The notes under the pieces: generated by a model
The model's input: the letters and a program-made list of their open reading frames with translations, nothing else
Databases searched by the model: none
Told to the model about the DNA's origin: nothing
Made by a program: the position numbers and the translations under genes
Assembly (NCBI RefSeq): GCF_024204685.1
Contig: NZ_CP100350.1
Span: forward strand, 2,210,501-2,274,500
Source: Gilvimarinus sp. DA14
Lineage (GTDB): Bacteria; Pseudomonadota; Gammaproteobacteria; Pseudomonadales; Cellvibrionaceae
DNA: 64,000 nucleotides
Reading direction: 5' to 3'
Part shown: in pieces, positions 41,488 to 50,540 of the stretch
Position numbering within the stretch: position 1 is the stretch's first letter
Layout: each line of letters starts with the position of its first letter

Positions 41488-42939
41488 TTACAATTCAACT
41501 CCTTCCATAGCGCGGCGCTCATCGTCCAGTACTTTTAACGCCTGTTCAGGAGTTAACCGGCTGGGCTTGGTCAACAGTGATACCAGCACCCCTGCAACCA
41601 GCGCGGTTAGCACCGCCGGAATTACCGGGTTGCCCCAAAACTCTTTATAAAAATTGACCACCACCAGTGAGGCGACAGAAGCGGCCAGCAAAGACGCAAT
41701 CGCACCCGGGGCATTGTAGCGCGGCCAAAAGCGCCCCAATAAACCACACACGAACAAGCCCGCCATAACCGTGGAGATCATGGTGGTGATGTAACTGATC
41801 ACATCATTCGAAAGCAGTGCGAAAGTCAAAGCCAAGGCAATGACTATTACCAAAGACACGCGCGAGTAATAGATGACTTTGTCCCGCGGCGGCATTTTGC
41901 CGGTGGCCAGGATATAAATATCCCGCAGCAGTACGGCCACCCCGGCAATGGCATCGGAGCTGGCGCTGGACATGGTGGCCGACAGGCCAGCAATTAGTAT
42001 CACCACGCCTACAGCCAAAGGCAAAACTTCAACCGCTAAAAACGGAAACGCGAAGTTGCGATTGTCCAACTCGGGGCTTAAGGCATAGGCCCCCATGCCT
42101 ATAATGGCGGGAATGCACGAAAACAACAGATACAAGCTACCCGAGGTATAAAACGATTTGCGCACCGAGGCGACATCGTGAGATGAATAGATTCGCTGAC
42201 GAAACGAAGGAGTGGCCAGCACGCCAACGGCCACCACAAGCGCCAGTGACAGAGCGTGCAGAGCACCGATGGATTCAATCGCCAAGAATGAAATATTTTC
42301 TTCTGGCTGCGCCGCCATCAGCGCGCTCCATCCTCCGGCTGCATCCACCGCCAGCAAGGCCATTAGAATAAAACCAATAAACAGAACAATGGCCTGCAAG
42401 GTGTCGGTCCACACCACGGCGTTGTAACCGCCAATAACCACATAAATGGCAAAGCTGATCGCGATAATAATTTTTGCCAGCTGCAAATCAATATCCGCAA
42501 TCCAGGCCAGGTACAGACCGCCCCCCAGAATATGCGCCCCCAACCAGCCGATACTGGCAATAAAAATTAGCAGCGCGACAATATTTTTTACCCAGCGATT
42601 GGCTCCCACATAGTAGGACAGCTCTTCGCTCATGGTCATAAACTCCAGCTTGCGCACCGGCGCAAACCACAAACCCAAGAGTAAAATACCAATAGCGCCG
42701 CCTACACCGTAGAGCATACCGCCCCAACCATTGGCATAGCCAAAGCCCACCGCCCCCATGGATGAGCCAGTGCCCACCATTGTGGCCACAGTGGTGCCGA
42801 TGGTTAAGAAAACCGGCAGGCCACGACCGGCCAGCAGGAAATCTTCGCCGCTTTTGTTGTTGCGCGAGACATACCAACTTAAGGCGATTAAAAAAACGAT
42901 GTAAGCGGTGAGCGCGGTTAAAAACAAGCTGGTGTTCAT
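41488..42939 (-). CDS. Sodium:solute symporter (SSS family)
   Basis: A 483-residue inner-membrane transporter with about thirteen helices. N-terminal features of the SSS family are clear: YVSRNNKSGEDFLLAGRGLPVFLTIGTTVATMVGTGSSMGAVGFGYANGWGGMLYG. Later conserved parts are GGYNAVVWTDTLQAIVLFIGF and the LSATMSSASSDAIAG segment that contributes to the sodium site. As last gene of rpiR - deacylase - ridA - SSS it probably imports the N-acyl or D-amino acid used by the pathway. A long heptamer array separates it from ridA. Confidence 0.9.
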   Translation of the reverse strand: MNTSLFLTALTAYIVFLIALSWYVSRNNKSGEDFLLAGRGLPVFLTIGTTVATMVGTGSSMGAVGFGYANGWGGMLYGVGGAIGILLLGLWFAPVRKLEFMTMSEELSYYVGANRWVKNIVALLIFIASIGWLGAHILGGGLYLAWIADIDLQLAKIIIAISFAIYVVIGGYNAVVWTDTLQAIVLFIGFILMALLAVDAAGGWSALMAAQPEENISFLAIESIGALHALSLALVVAVGVLATPSFRQRIYSSHDVASVRKSFYTSGSLYLLFSCIPAIIGMGAYALSPELDNRNFAFPFLAVEVLPLAVGVVILIAGLSATMSSASSDAIAGVAVLLRDIYILATGKMPPRDKVIYYSRVSLVIVIALALTFALLSNDVISYITTMISTVMAGLFVCGLLGRFWPRYNAPGAIASLLAASVASLVVVNFYKEFWGNPVIPAVLTALVAGVLVSLLTKPSRLTPEQALKVLDDERRAMEGVEL

Positions 42940-42968
42940 AATATTATTCGAATAATCTGGGGTTGGGT

Positions 42969-43073
42969 TTCAGCGTTCAGCATTCAGCGTTCAGCGTTCA
43001 GCGTTCAGCGTTCAGCGTTCAGCGTTCAGCGTTCAGCGTTCAGCGTTCAGCGTTCAGCGTTCAGCGTTCAGCA
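42969..43073. repeat. Heptamer array, fifteen TTCAGCG units
   Basis: Fifteen tandem 7-bp units of TTCAGCG (TGAACGC on the minus strand) with only two variants (units 2 and 15 end in A). It lies between ridA (stop at 43083) and the transporter gene (start 42939) of the same operon. It could change length by slippage. The TGANNNC pattern is shared with the other arrays. Confidence 0.97.
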
Positions 43074-43082
43074 ATTATCAAA

Positions 43083-43472
43083 CTATGCCGGCTGCTTATA
43101 ACAAACAACGCCCACCTCAACCTTGCAGTCCACTACCAGATCGCACACCGAGCAAATTCGCGCGGGCGGGTGCTCGCCAAAGTTTTCTTTAAACACTTTA
43201 TTAAACGATTGAAAGTAACGGGCATCGGTCAAAATTACCGTCAGGTGCACCACATGCTCTTTGCCGTAACCGGCGTTTTTCATAATTTTTAAGCAGTTGT
43301 CGATCGCCAATTGCGATTGTTCAACCACCGAGCCCTCAACCACTTCGCCGTCTAACATGGGCGTTTGCCCCGACACATACAACCAACCGGCCGCTTCAGT
43401 AGCCAGAGAAAAAGGTAAATGCTGACCACCAGTGCCTACGCTACCCTCGGCGCCATAACGTTTTATACTCAC
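43083..43472 (-). CDS. RidA/YjgF-family enamine/imine deaminase (D-amino acid operon)
   Basis: A 129-residue RidA-family protein that would hydrolyse reactive enamine or imine intermediates from amino-acid dehydratases. Visible are GWLYVSGQTPML, the QSQLAIDNCLKIMKNAGYGKEHVVHLTVILTD helix-strand, and the PARICSVCDLVVDCKVEVGVVCY end with the conserved Arg (PPARICSV). It is somewhat divergent from the housekeeping RidA at 58816. Its position beside a D-serine dehydratase-like enzyme and a D-aminoacylase suggests it clears 2-aminoacrylate formed during D-amino acid breakdown. Confidence 0.9.
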   Translation of the reverse strand: MSIKRYGAEGSVGTGGQHLPFSLATEAAGWLYVSGQTPMLDGEVVEGSVVEQSQLAIDNCLKIMKNAGYGKEHVVHLTVILTDARYFQSFNKVFKENFGEHPPARICSVCDLVVDCKVEVGVVCYKQPA

Positions 43473-43488
43473 GATAACTTACTCCTGA

Positions 43489-44922
43489 TTACGATTGTCG
43501 ATACAAAAATTGCCCGGCGCGTCCGGTTTCGCGCGCGCCCGGCTGATAACTTAAAACCCCGTTGACCCACACTCTTTCGATTCCGGCGGCGGCTTGGCGC
43601 GGTTTAACAAAGGTGGCGATGTCGGTTACCCGCTCAGCGTCAAACAGCACCAAATCGGCACAGTAGCCTTCGCGAATTAAACCGCGGTTTTGCAGGCGAA
43701 ACTCCTCGGCGGATAAACCCGTCATTTTATGTACGGCCATAGGCAGAGAGAGAACGCCTTTTTCACGGCAGTAGTGGCCTAAAACCCGGGGGAAGGCGCC
43801 CCACAAACGCGGGTGCGGGTGCGGGTCATTGGGCAGACCGTCGGAGCCGATCATGGACCTGGGATAACTGACAATGTTTTCCACATCGTCTTCACTCATG
43901 CAGTAATACACCGCTCCGGCGGGCATTAAACGCCGAGCCGCATCCATCAGACTCACATTCCAATCATTGGCGATGTCGGCCAAGTAGCGCTCGGCTTGTT
44001 CGCCATGAGGCTCAGACCAGGTAATAAAAATAGCCGTTTCATCGGTGACCTGGGCTAAATCCAGGGTGCTGGAGCTGGCCGAGTATGGGTAGCAGTCGCA
44101 AGCCACCCGCTGATGCTTCGCCGCCGCTTGCAAATGATTTAACAGCTCTTCACTGCGCCCCCAGTTTCCTTTGCCTGCGCACTTTAAGTGGGAGATCACC
44201 AAGGGTACTTTACCGCTGCGCGCGGTGTAGAAAGCCTCGTTCATGGCATCTATAACGCCGTCAAATTCGGTGCGCAAATGAGTGGTGTAGACAGCGCCCT
44301 GCACACCCAGCTCTTTTACCAGGGCAATGACTTCGTCGGTACTGGACTGTTTGGCGCTACCGTATGCCAGCCCCGAGCTCATCCCCAGGGCGCCATCTTT
44401 TAGCGCGCCACGCAAATCACTGCACATAGCATCTAGCTCAGTTGCGGTGGCGCTGCGCTGCAAATCGTCCATATGATTGTTGCGAATAGCCGTATGCCCA
44501 ACCAGCGCCCCCACATTAACCGACGGCAAAGCTCTACTAACGGCTTCGGCATACTGAGAAAAACGCGGGTAACAAAAAGAGCTTTGATCGCCCAACAGGT
44601 TGAGAGGATCGGGAGGATCGCCCGCCAACACAACCGGGCTGGCACTGATGCCGCAGTTGCCGACAATCACCGTGGTCACCCCCTGGCTGATTTTTTCCAG
44701 CATATGGGGGTTGTGGATTACATTGAGATCGTCGTGGGTGTGAACATCGATAAACCCGGGTGCCAAACACAGGCCGCGAGCGTCGATTACCTCGGCGGCC
44801 TCTTCGGCCATAGCGTCGGCAATCGCAATAATTTTCCCGTCTTTTATCGCGACATCAGCAACATAAGCCGGGGCGCCTGTGCCATCAACAATTTGAGCTT
44901 TGCGAATCAGGGTGTCGAACAA
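43489..44922 (-). CDS. N-acyl-D-amino acid deacylase (D-aminoacylase)
   Basis: About 477 residues starting at TTG 44922, where GAGGT lies at the right distance; a GTG 18 bases upstream is the alternative. Amidohydrolase-superfamily enzyme releasing D-amino acids from N-acyl-D-amino acids. The metal-site motif PGFIDVHTHDD is at about residues 55-65. Other conserved parts are GNCGISASPV, ALVGHTAIRNNHM, HLRTEFDGVIDAMNEA, VISHLKCAGKGNWG, CDCYPYSASSSTL and GSDGLPNDPHPHPRLWGAFPRVL. It belongs to the rpiR-deacylase-ridA-SSS operon. Confidence 0.93.
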   Translation of the reverse strand: MFDTLIRKAQIVDGTGAPAYVADVAIKDGKIIAIADAMAEEAAEVIDARGLCLAPGFIDVHTHDDLNVIHNPHMLEKISQGVTTVIVGNCGISASPVVLAGDPPDPLNLLGDQSSFCYPRFSQYAEAVSRALPSVNVGALVGHTAIRNNHMDDLQRSATATELDAMCSDLRGALKDGALGMSSGLAYGSAKQSSTDEVIALVKELGVQGAVYTTHLRTEFDGVIDAMNEAFYTARSGKVPLVISHLKCAGKGNWGRSEELLNHLQAAAKHQRVACDCYPYSASSSTLDLAQVTDETAIFITWSEPHGEQAERYLADIANDWNVSLMDAARRLMPAGAVYYCMSEDDVENIVSYPRSMIGSDGLPNDPHPHPRLWGAFPRVLGHYCREKGVLSLPMAVHKMTGLSAEEFRLQNRGLIREGYCADLVLFDAERVTDIATFVKPRQAAAGIERVWVNGVLSYQPGARETGRAGQFLYRQS

Positions 44923-44960
44923 AACTTCTACCTCTAACACCCTGTTCGCCGCAACAAGGG

Positions 44961-45827
44961 TTAGTCGCCCAGTGGCAGACGGTCGTCCCCTTGTTTGTGG
45001 TTGTCCAGCGTGTGTTTAATGCGCCGAAGTGTTTCCCGGCTTTTGCGTTTATGCCTTACGGCTAGTTCCATCACCAGTACGTCAATCGCCGCCATCATCA
45101 CGTAGCGCGAAGCACTGGGTTTAAAAATATAATCCGTTTCAATGGGCTCTATGGGCACCAAATAATCTGCAGCTGCCGCCAGCGGCGAGCCTTCGGTGGT
45201 CACCGCAACAACCTCGGCGCCGTATTCCTGGGCGATCTCAGCCGCCTCTTGCACGTCGGGGCTATAGCCACCGGCGGACAACACAATCACCACATCGGTG
45301 GTATCCACCGCCGCTGCCGCCATGCGCATTAGCATGGGGTCAGAGTAAGCCGAGGCGGTAAACCCCAAACGAAACAAGCGATACTGGCACTCTTGCGCCA
45401 ACACGGTAGAGCCGCCACCCACGCCAAATATTAAAATTTGCCGCGCCTCGGCCAGTGCATCCACCGCCGGTTCGACTACCTCATCGGTGACGAGGCGAGC
45501 GTTGTGATCCAGCGCGCTTTTAACCGCTTCGTACACCGCGTGCAGGCCCGCAGGTTCGGCTGGGGTCTCGGTGTAAAACCTCTGCCCCACTGCCAGCGAC
45601 TGGGCCAGGCGCAACTTTAAGTCGCGCACGTTTTTGCAATCCACCGCCCGTGCAAAACGGGTAATGGTCGCCTCGCTTACCTCAGCCCGCAGCGCTAATT
45701 CGCTGATACTGGCGTGAGAGGCAAACTCGATATCTTCCAGAATCACTCTGGCAATTTTTTGCTCCGCATCGCGCAGCTGACCAAACAGGGCGTTAATACG
45801 CGAGACAATATCCGGTTCGTGAGTCAC
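44961..45827 (-). CDS. RpiR-family transcriptional regulator (HTH-SIS)
   Basis: A 288-residue regulator starting at GTG 45827 with AAGGAG upstream. The N-terminal HTH_6 domain (INALFGQLRDAEQKIARVILED, ASISELALRAEVSEATITRFARAVDCKNVRDLKLRLAQ) is followed by a SIS sugar-binding domain (ILIFGVGGGSTVLAQECQYRL, VIVLSAGGYSPDVQEAAEIAQEYGAEVVAVTT). It heads the deacylase operon and faces the D-serine dehydratase-like gene, so it probably controls both in response to an amino sugar or acylated amino acid. Confidence 0.92.
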   Translation of the reverse strand: MTHEPDIVSRINALFGQLRDAEQKIARVILEDIEFASHASISELALRAEVSEATITRFARAVDCKNVRDLKLRLAQSLAVGQRFYTETPAEPAGLHAVYEAVKSALDHNARLVTDEVVEPAVDALAEARQILIFGVGGGSTVLAQECQYRLFRLGFTASAYSDPMLMRMAAAAVDTTDVVIVLSAGGYSPDVQEAAEIAQEYGAEVVAVTTEGSPLAAAADYLVPIEPIETDYIFKPSASRYVMMAAIDVLVMELAVRHKRKSRETLRRIKHTLDNHKQGDDRLPLGD

Positions 45828-45838
45828 TGCCGGGCTCC

Positions 45839-45850
45839 TTTTCTATCATT
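45839..45850. promoter_or_regulatory. Candidate RpiR operator, proximal site
   Basis: TTTTCTATCATT, 11 bp upstream of the rpiR-family start codon. The identical 12-mer occurs at 45935-45946 in the same divergent promoter region. Confidence 0.45.
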
Positions 45851-45934
45851 ACCATGGCGCCCCGGCGCAGGCCTGCCAGGGCAGTGTAAATCATTTTGTT
45901 ATATACTAACAGTCGTTGACCAATGAAAACGTTA

Positions 45935-45946
45935 TTTTCTATCATT
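45935..45946. promoter_or_regulatory. Candidate RpiR operator, distal site
   Basis: This is the second copy of TTTTCTATCATT. It is the right half of an imperfect inverted repeat CAATGAAAA...TTTTCTATCATTG (45920-45947) between the divergent rpiR and D-serine dehydratase-like genes. Confidence 0.5.
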
Positions 45947-45988
45947 GCGGATAATCGACCTTGATAACCGCTTACCCCCAGGTGCTCC

Positions 45989-47230
45989 ATGAACCAGAAA
46001 CCATCACTTCGGCCACTCTCTGCAACCAAAGGCGCCGCCACGCCAGATACCGAGGGAACATTGAGTTTACTGCACGAGTCCGTCAGCCTGCCAGCGGCAG
46101 TGGTGTACCGTTCGCGCCTGGCCAACAATCTGCACTGGATGCAAGACTTTGCCGACTCGCAACGGGTTAAGCTGGCCCCACACGGCAAAACCACCATGAC
46201 ACCACACTTTTTTCAGCTGCAACGCGAGGCTGGCGCCTGGGCGCAAACCCTGGCCAGCGCCCCACAGGCCGTGGCCGCTGCCAATGCGGGCATTGAGCGA
46301 ATTCTGATGGCAAACCAACTGGTGGGCAAAGCCAATATGGCTCTGATCAGCGGCTTGCTGGCCAAGGGCGATGTGGAGTTCCACTGCCTGGTAGATAGCG
46401 CCGACAATATTGACGAGCTGGGAAATTACTTTCACACACGGGGCCAGGTGCTCAATGTGTTAATTGAAATTGGCGTGACGGGCGGGCGCTGCGGCTGTCG
46501 CGACGAATCCCAGGCACACGAGCTGGCCGAACGCATCCGTCAGCAGCCTGGCCTGCGCTTAAGCGGCATAGAAACCTATGAGGGTGTAATTGGCGGCGCG
46601 GACGCGGCGAAGAAAATTCGCACTCATCTGGCACGAGTGCGTGACCTCACCCTGGATCTGTACAGTAAGGGTTACTTTGGCGAGCACAAAGCCATACTCA
46701 CCGGCGCAGGCTCGGCCTGGTACGATTTAGTCGCTGAAGTTTTTGGCGATACCGACGCCGATAAAATCATTCCGGTTATCCGCCCCGGCTGCTACCTGAT
46801 TCACGACAAAGGCATTTACATGCAGGCCCAGCAACAGGTGCGCGAGCGCCTGGGCGACAGCTGCAGTATTGGCGGCGATTTACAATCGGCGCTAGAGGTT
46901 TGGGCCTATGTGCAATCTCTGCCCGAGCCAGGTCTGGCGATTTTAACCCTGGGAAAACGCGACTGCGCCTTTGATGCCGGACTGCCGCAACCGGCGCTGC
47001 ATTTCCGTCCGGGGCAAGAGGCGCCAACTCCCGCACCCGATACCTGGCAGGTGTTTCATATCATGGATCAGCACAGTGCCATGAAAATACCTGAAGGCGC
47101 GGACCTCAAAGTGGGAGATATTATCGCGCTGTCCACCTCTCACCCCTGCCTCACCTTCGACAAGTGGCGCGAGCTGCATGTTATTGACGACGATTACACC
47201 ATTGTGGCGCAAGCCGAAACCTGCTTTTAA
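45989..47230 (+). CDS. D-serine dehydratase-like PLP enzyme (alanine racemase fold)
   Basis: A 413-residue fold-type III PLP enzyme. The PLP lysine lies in RVKLAPHGKTTMTPHFF near residue 68. The eukaryote-type D-serine dehydratase/D-threonine aldolase family is indicated by LIEIGVTGGRCGCRD, ETYEGVIGG, LTGAGSAWYDLV and the C-terminal metal site region STSHPCLTFDKWRELHVID. It likely deaminates a D-hydroxy amino acid to a 2-keto acid and ammonia. It is transcribed divergently from the deacylase operon and followed at 30 bp by the GH20 gene, linking D-amino acid and amino-sugar use. Confidence 0.88.
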   Translation: MNQKPSLRPLSATKGAATPDTEGTLSLLHESVSLPAAVVYRSRLANNLHWMQDFADSQRVKLAPHGKTTMTPHFFQLQREAGAWAQTLASAPQAVAAANAGIERILMANQLVGKANMALISGLLAKGDVEFHCLVDSADNIDELGNYFHTRGQVLNVLIEIGVTGGRCGCRDESQAHELAERIRQQPGLRLSGIETYEGVIGGADAAKKIRTHLARVRDLTLDLYSKGYFGEHKAILTGAGSAWYDLVAEVFGDTDADKIIPVIRPGCYLIHDKGIYMQAQQQVRERLGDSCSIGGDLQSALEVWAYVQSLPEPGLAILTLGKRDCAFDAGLPQPALHFRPGQEAPTPAPDTWQVFHIMDQHSAMKIPEGADLKVGDIIALSTSHPCLTFDKWRELHVIDDDYTIVAQAETCF

Positions 47231-47259
47231 AAAACGCGATTAACTTTGAAGATAAAAAC

Positions 47260-49617
47260 ATGAAGATAAAAACACTGCTTTTTGCCGTCGCCTGCGGCGG
47301 CCTTGCGGCTTTTTCTCACGCCGACTCTTCCACTCTTGCGCTTATGCCTTGGCCCAGCTCGGTACAAACAAGCGAGCAATCTCTGCCGTTAAAAGCCCTG
47401 CCAAACATCCGCGTAACGGGCGCTGACAGTGAAACCTTACAACAGGCCATCGCGCGCTTTAAAACACAATTAGCCAAGCAAAATAACCTGACCGCAGGCG
47501 AGGCAGAACAAACACTGCACATTGAAGTTGCCAGCAAACACTCGGCGCTGCTGCAAACCGATGCCGAAGCCTACCAATTAACCGTAAACGCGGACGGCAT
47601 TGAGCTAACAGCCGCCACCACCATGGGCGCCCAACGCGGCATGCAAACTCTGCTGCAGTTAGCCGCAAGCAATAACTCGACGCTGCCCGGAGTGACTATC
47701 AAGGATTCACCGCGTTTTGCCTGGCGCGGTCTGCTACTGGATTCGGTGCGCCACTTTTTTAGCGTTGACACCATAAAGCGTCAGCTCGATGGCATGGCGG
47801 CGGCCAAACTGAATGTATTCCACTGGCACCTCACCGACGACCAGGGCTGGCGCCTGGAATCCAAAGCCTATCCAAAATTGCACCAAAGTAATCAAGACGG
47901 TCATTACTATACCCAAGCGCAAATAAAAGACGTGATTGCCTACGCCGCAGCGCGGGGCATTTACGTACTGCCAGAAATCGATATGCCCGGCCACGCCAGC
48001 GCGATTGCCGTTGCCTACCCCGAGCTTATGTCGGCCCCCGGCCCCTACCAGCACGAAGACCGCTGGGGGGTACACAAACCACTGCTCAATCCGGCCAACC
48101 CCGAGGTGTACACCTTCGCGCAGAAGATACTGGCCGAAGTAGCCGAGCTTTTTCCGTTTCCCTATGTGCACATCGGGGGCGATGAAGTTGACCCAGAGCA
48201 CTGGGAATCCAACGAGCAAATACAAGCCTTTCGCCAACAGCATAAACTGGCGGACAGTCACGCTCTGCACGCGTATTTTAATCAGCGCCTGGCGGAAATT
48301 CTCACCGAACTGGATCGCAAAATGATCGGCTGGGATGAGGTGCTGCACCCGGATTTACCCCAGGGCACAGTGGTGCAATCCTGGCAGGGGCCAGATGCCT
48401 TGGGGCGCGCCATCAACATGGGTTACCCGGCACTGTTATCTACCGGGTTTTATCTGGACCAGCCACAGTACGCCAGCTACCACCACAGGGTGCGCCTGCT
48501 GCCCGAACCGATTCGCATTGCAACCACGCCGGGCAATGATGAGCCCTGGAGCAGCTGGGAGTTTACCGCGCCGCGCAAACGTGGCAGCGCCATCAGCGGC
48601 AGCATTACCGTTTTAGGTGAGGGCGACTCTCTGCGCGGGTTTATTGATTTTAAAAATAAGTCGCGCCAAGTACTGCGCGACCTTTCTTACGCGAACCACA
48701 CGCTTAGCTTTGCCGTCGACACCTGGATGGGCCCGGTGAATGCCACACTCGACACCCGAGCGGACACATTAAGTGGCGTTTTTGTTACCGGCAACGCGCC
48801 CTACGAGGTAACCGGCAGCAAAAGCGCAGGCCACACCATGGAAAACTCCAGCGTTCCCACCCCGGTGGGCAAAGATTTAGTTAGCCCCGACAAAGAGAAT
48901 TTATTGTTGGGGGGCGAAGCCGCGCTCTGGACCGAGATTATCGATGAAAACAGTATCGACCTGCGCCTTTGGCCGCGCGGCTTTGTAGTCGCCGAGCGGC
49001 TCTGGTCTAAAGCCGATGTGCGCGACCAGGACTCTATGTACCAAAGGCTCGATAAGATCAGTGAGTGGGCGGCGGATTCGGTGGGTCTGCAACATTTCGC
49101 CGAGCAAAAAGCCGCTTTGCAAAAGCTCTACCCAACACTGTCTCAAGACAACTTGCTATCGCTCAGCTCAGCGATGGAACCGGCGCACTACTATCATCGT
49201 CATCATGAAAAGTCCGTCAACGAAACCTATTCGCGGCGCGATCCGTTAAACCGTTTTGTCGACAGTTTGCCAAGCGAAAGTATTGCCGTCCGTCAGTTTC
49301 GACAAAACATCAACGCCTGGCTGCATCAGCCCGAGAATAAAGCGCTGCAACAAAGTATTACCGCGCAATTGCAATCCTGGCGTCGCGCCGCGCAGAAAAT
49401 TCAATCAGCCAAGCTGGAAAACGCTTATGAGTTAAATCAACTTAGCGATAACCTTCTTGCCGTTAGTGAAATAGGCTTGCAAGAGGTAGAGCGAATTGCA
49501 GAGGGTAAACCCGCCCACGCCAGCAAACAGCAACAACTCGAACAAGCGCTCAGTATTCAACACGAAGTCATCCTTGCCGCTGCTTTTGGCGTGCAAACCT
49601 TAAGGAACTTTCCATGA
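47260..49617 (+). CDS. Beta-N-acetylhexosaminidase, GH20, with inserted domain
   Basis: A 785-residue secreted enzyme (signal peptide MKIKTLLFAVACGGLAAFSHA) that removes terminal N-acetylhexosamines. A GH20b domain (residues about 25-150) precedes the catalytic barrel (FAWRGLLLDSVRHFFSVDTIKRQLDGMAAAKLNVFHWHLTDDQGW). The catalytic Asp308-Glu309 pair lies in HIGGDEVDPEHW. Between the WQGPDALGRAINMGYPALLSTGFYLD strand and LLLGGEAALWTEIID, about 120 residues of beta-rich sequence are inserted, unusual for the family core. A helical C-terminus follows residue 600. Its TGA overlaps the next gene's ATG (ATGA). Confidence 0.93.
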   Translation: MKIKTLLFAVACGGLAAFSHADSSTLALMPWPSSVQTSEQSLPLKALPNIRVTGADSETLQQAIARFKTQLAKQNNLTAGEAEQTLHIEVASKHSALLQTDAEAYQLTVNADGIELTAATTMGAQRGMQTLLQLAASNNSTLPGVTIKDSPRFAWRGLLLDSVRHFFSVDTIKRQLDGMAAAKLNVFHWHLTDDQGWRLESKAYPKLHQSNQDGHYYTQAQIKDVIAYAAARGIYVLPEIDMPGHASAIAVAYPELMSAPGPYQHEDRWGVHKPLLNPANPEVYTFAQKILAEVAELFPFPYVHIGGDEVDPEHWESNEQIQAFRQQHKLADSHALHAYFNQRLAEILTELDRKMIGWDEVLHPDLPQGTVVQSWQGPDALGRAINMGYPALLSTGFYLDQPQYASYHHRVRLLPEPIRIATTPGNDEPWSSWEFTAPRKRGSAISGSITVLGEGDSLRGFIDFKNKSRQVLRDLSYANHTLSFAVDTWMGPVNATLDTRADTLSGVFVTGNAPYEVTGSKSAGHTMENSSVPTPVGKDLVSPDKENLLLGGEAALWTEIIDENSIDLRLWPRGFVVAERLWSKADVRDQDSMYQRLDKISEWAADSVGLQHFAEQKAALQKLYPTLSQDNLLSLSSAMEPAHYYHRHHEKSVNETYSRRDPLNRFVDSLPSESIAVRQFRQNINAWLHQPENKALQQSITAQLQSWRRAAQKIQSAKLENAYELNQLSDNLLAVSEIGLQEVERIAEGKPAHASKQQQLEQALSIQHEVILAAAFGVQTLRNFP

Positions 49618-50540
49618 AAAAAAGTACAACCTTAGCGGCCCTGTTAACACCACTGCTTTTCAGCGGCGCACTGAGTCAGGTATGGGCGGGGTCTGCCAGT
49701 GAAGACTGGGTGGCCGAGAACACTTTTACCCAGGGGGTAGAAGGCCCTGTGGTTGGCCCGGACGGCACCCTCTACGCGGTCAACTTTGAAACGGAGGGCA
49801 CCATTGGCGCAGTGAGTGAGAAAAACAGCGCAAGCTTGTGGGTAACCTTGCCCGAAGGCAGCACCGGCAATGCGCTGCGTTTCTCCCCCGAGGGGAAAAT
49901 GCTGGTGGCGGATTACTCGGGTCACAATGTGCTGAGTATTGATCCAGACACACAAACCGTTAGCATTCTGGCTCATAACGACCAAATGAATCAGCCTAAC
50001 GACATAGTGGTGGCCGATAACGGTTTAATCTACGCCTCCGACCCCAATTGGGCAGACAACACAGGTAACCTTTGGCTGATAAGACCAGACGGCCTCACCG
50101 AGCTATTGGAAAGCGAAATGGGCACCACCAATGGTATTGAGCTATCGCCCGATGGCAAAACGCTTTACGTAAATGAAAGCGTGCAAAGAATCGTCTGGGC
50201 TTACGATGTGAATACGGACGGCACTGTAAGCAATAAACGTGAGTTTTTTCGCTTTGCCGATCACGGTATGGATGGGATGAGCACGGACGTAGAGGGCAAT
50301 TTATATATCGCCCGCTATGGGGCGGGAAATATCGCGGTATTAACAACCTCGGGGTTGCTGCTTAAGGAAGTTCCGCTGACCGGACAGCACCCCACCAATA
50401 TCACCTTTGGCGGGCCTGACGGCAAACGCGCTTTTGTCACCATGCAAAAGCGCGGCAATATTGAATCTTTTATTAACGATTTGCCGGGCTCCGACTGGAA
50501 CAAACTGCAATCACCCGGTCAGGCGAAAAAAAATAAATAA
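49614..50540 (+). CDS. SMP-30/gluconolactonase-like beta-propeller protein
   Basis: A 308-residue periplasmic protein with signal peptide ending SQVWA. A six-bladed propeller of the SMP-30/gluconolaconase group is indicated by VEGPVVGPDGTLYAVNFETEG, MLVADYSGHNVLSID, NQPNDIVVADNGLIYASDPNW, TTNGIELSPDGKTLYVNES, DGMSTDVEGNLYIARYGAGNI and PTNITFGGPDGKRAFVTM. Such enzymes hydrolyse sugar lactones. ATG overlaps the GH20 stop, so the two are coupled and probably act in one glycan pathway. The 3' end overlaps the convergent lpxO by 22 bp. Confidence 0.9.
   Translation: MKKSTTLAALLTPLLFSGALSQVWAGSASEDWVAENTFTQGVEGPVVGPDGTLYAVNFETEGTIGAVSEKNSASLWVTLPEGSTGNALRFSPEGKMLVADYSGHNVLSIDPDTQTVSILAHNDQMNQPNDIVVADNGLIYASDPNWADNTGNLWLIRPDGLTELLESEMGTTNGIELSPDGKTLYVNESVQRIVWAYDVNTDGTVSNKREFFRFADHGMDGMSTDVEGNLYIARYGAGNIAVLTTSGLLLKEVPLTGQHPTNITFGGPDGKRAFVTMQKRGNIESFINDLPGSDWNKLQSPGQAKKNK

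Noticed and set aside
42963..43100. CRISPR array
   Set aside because: The repeat is a simple 7-bp tandem array without spacers and without cas genes nearby.
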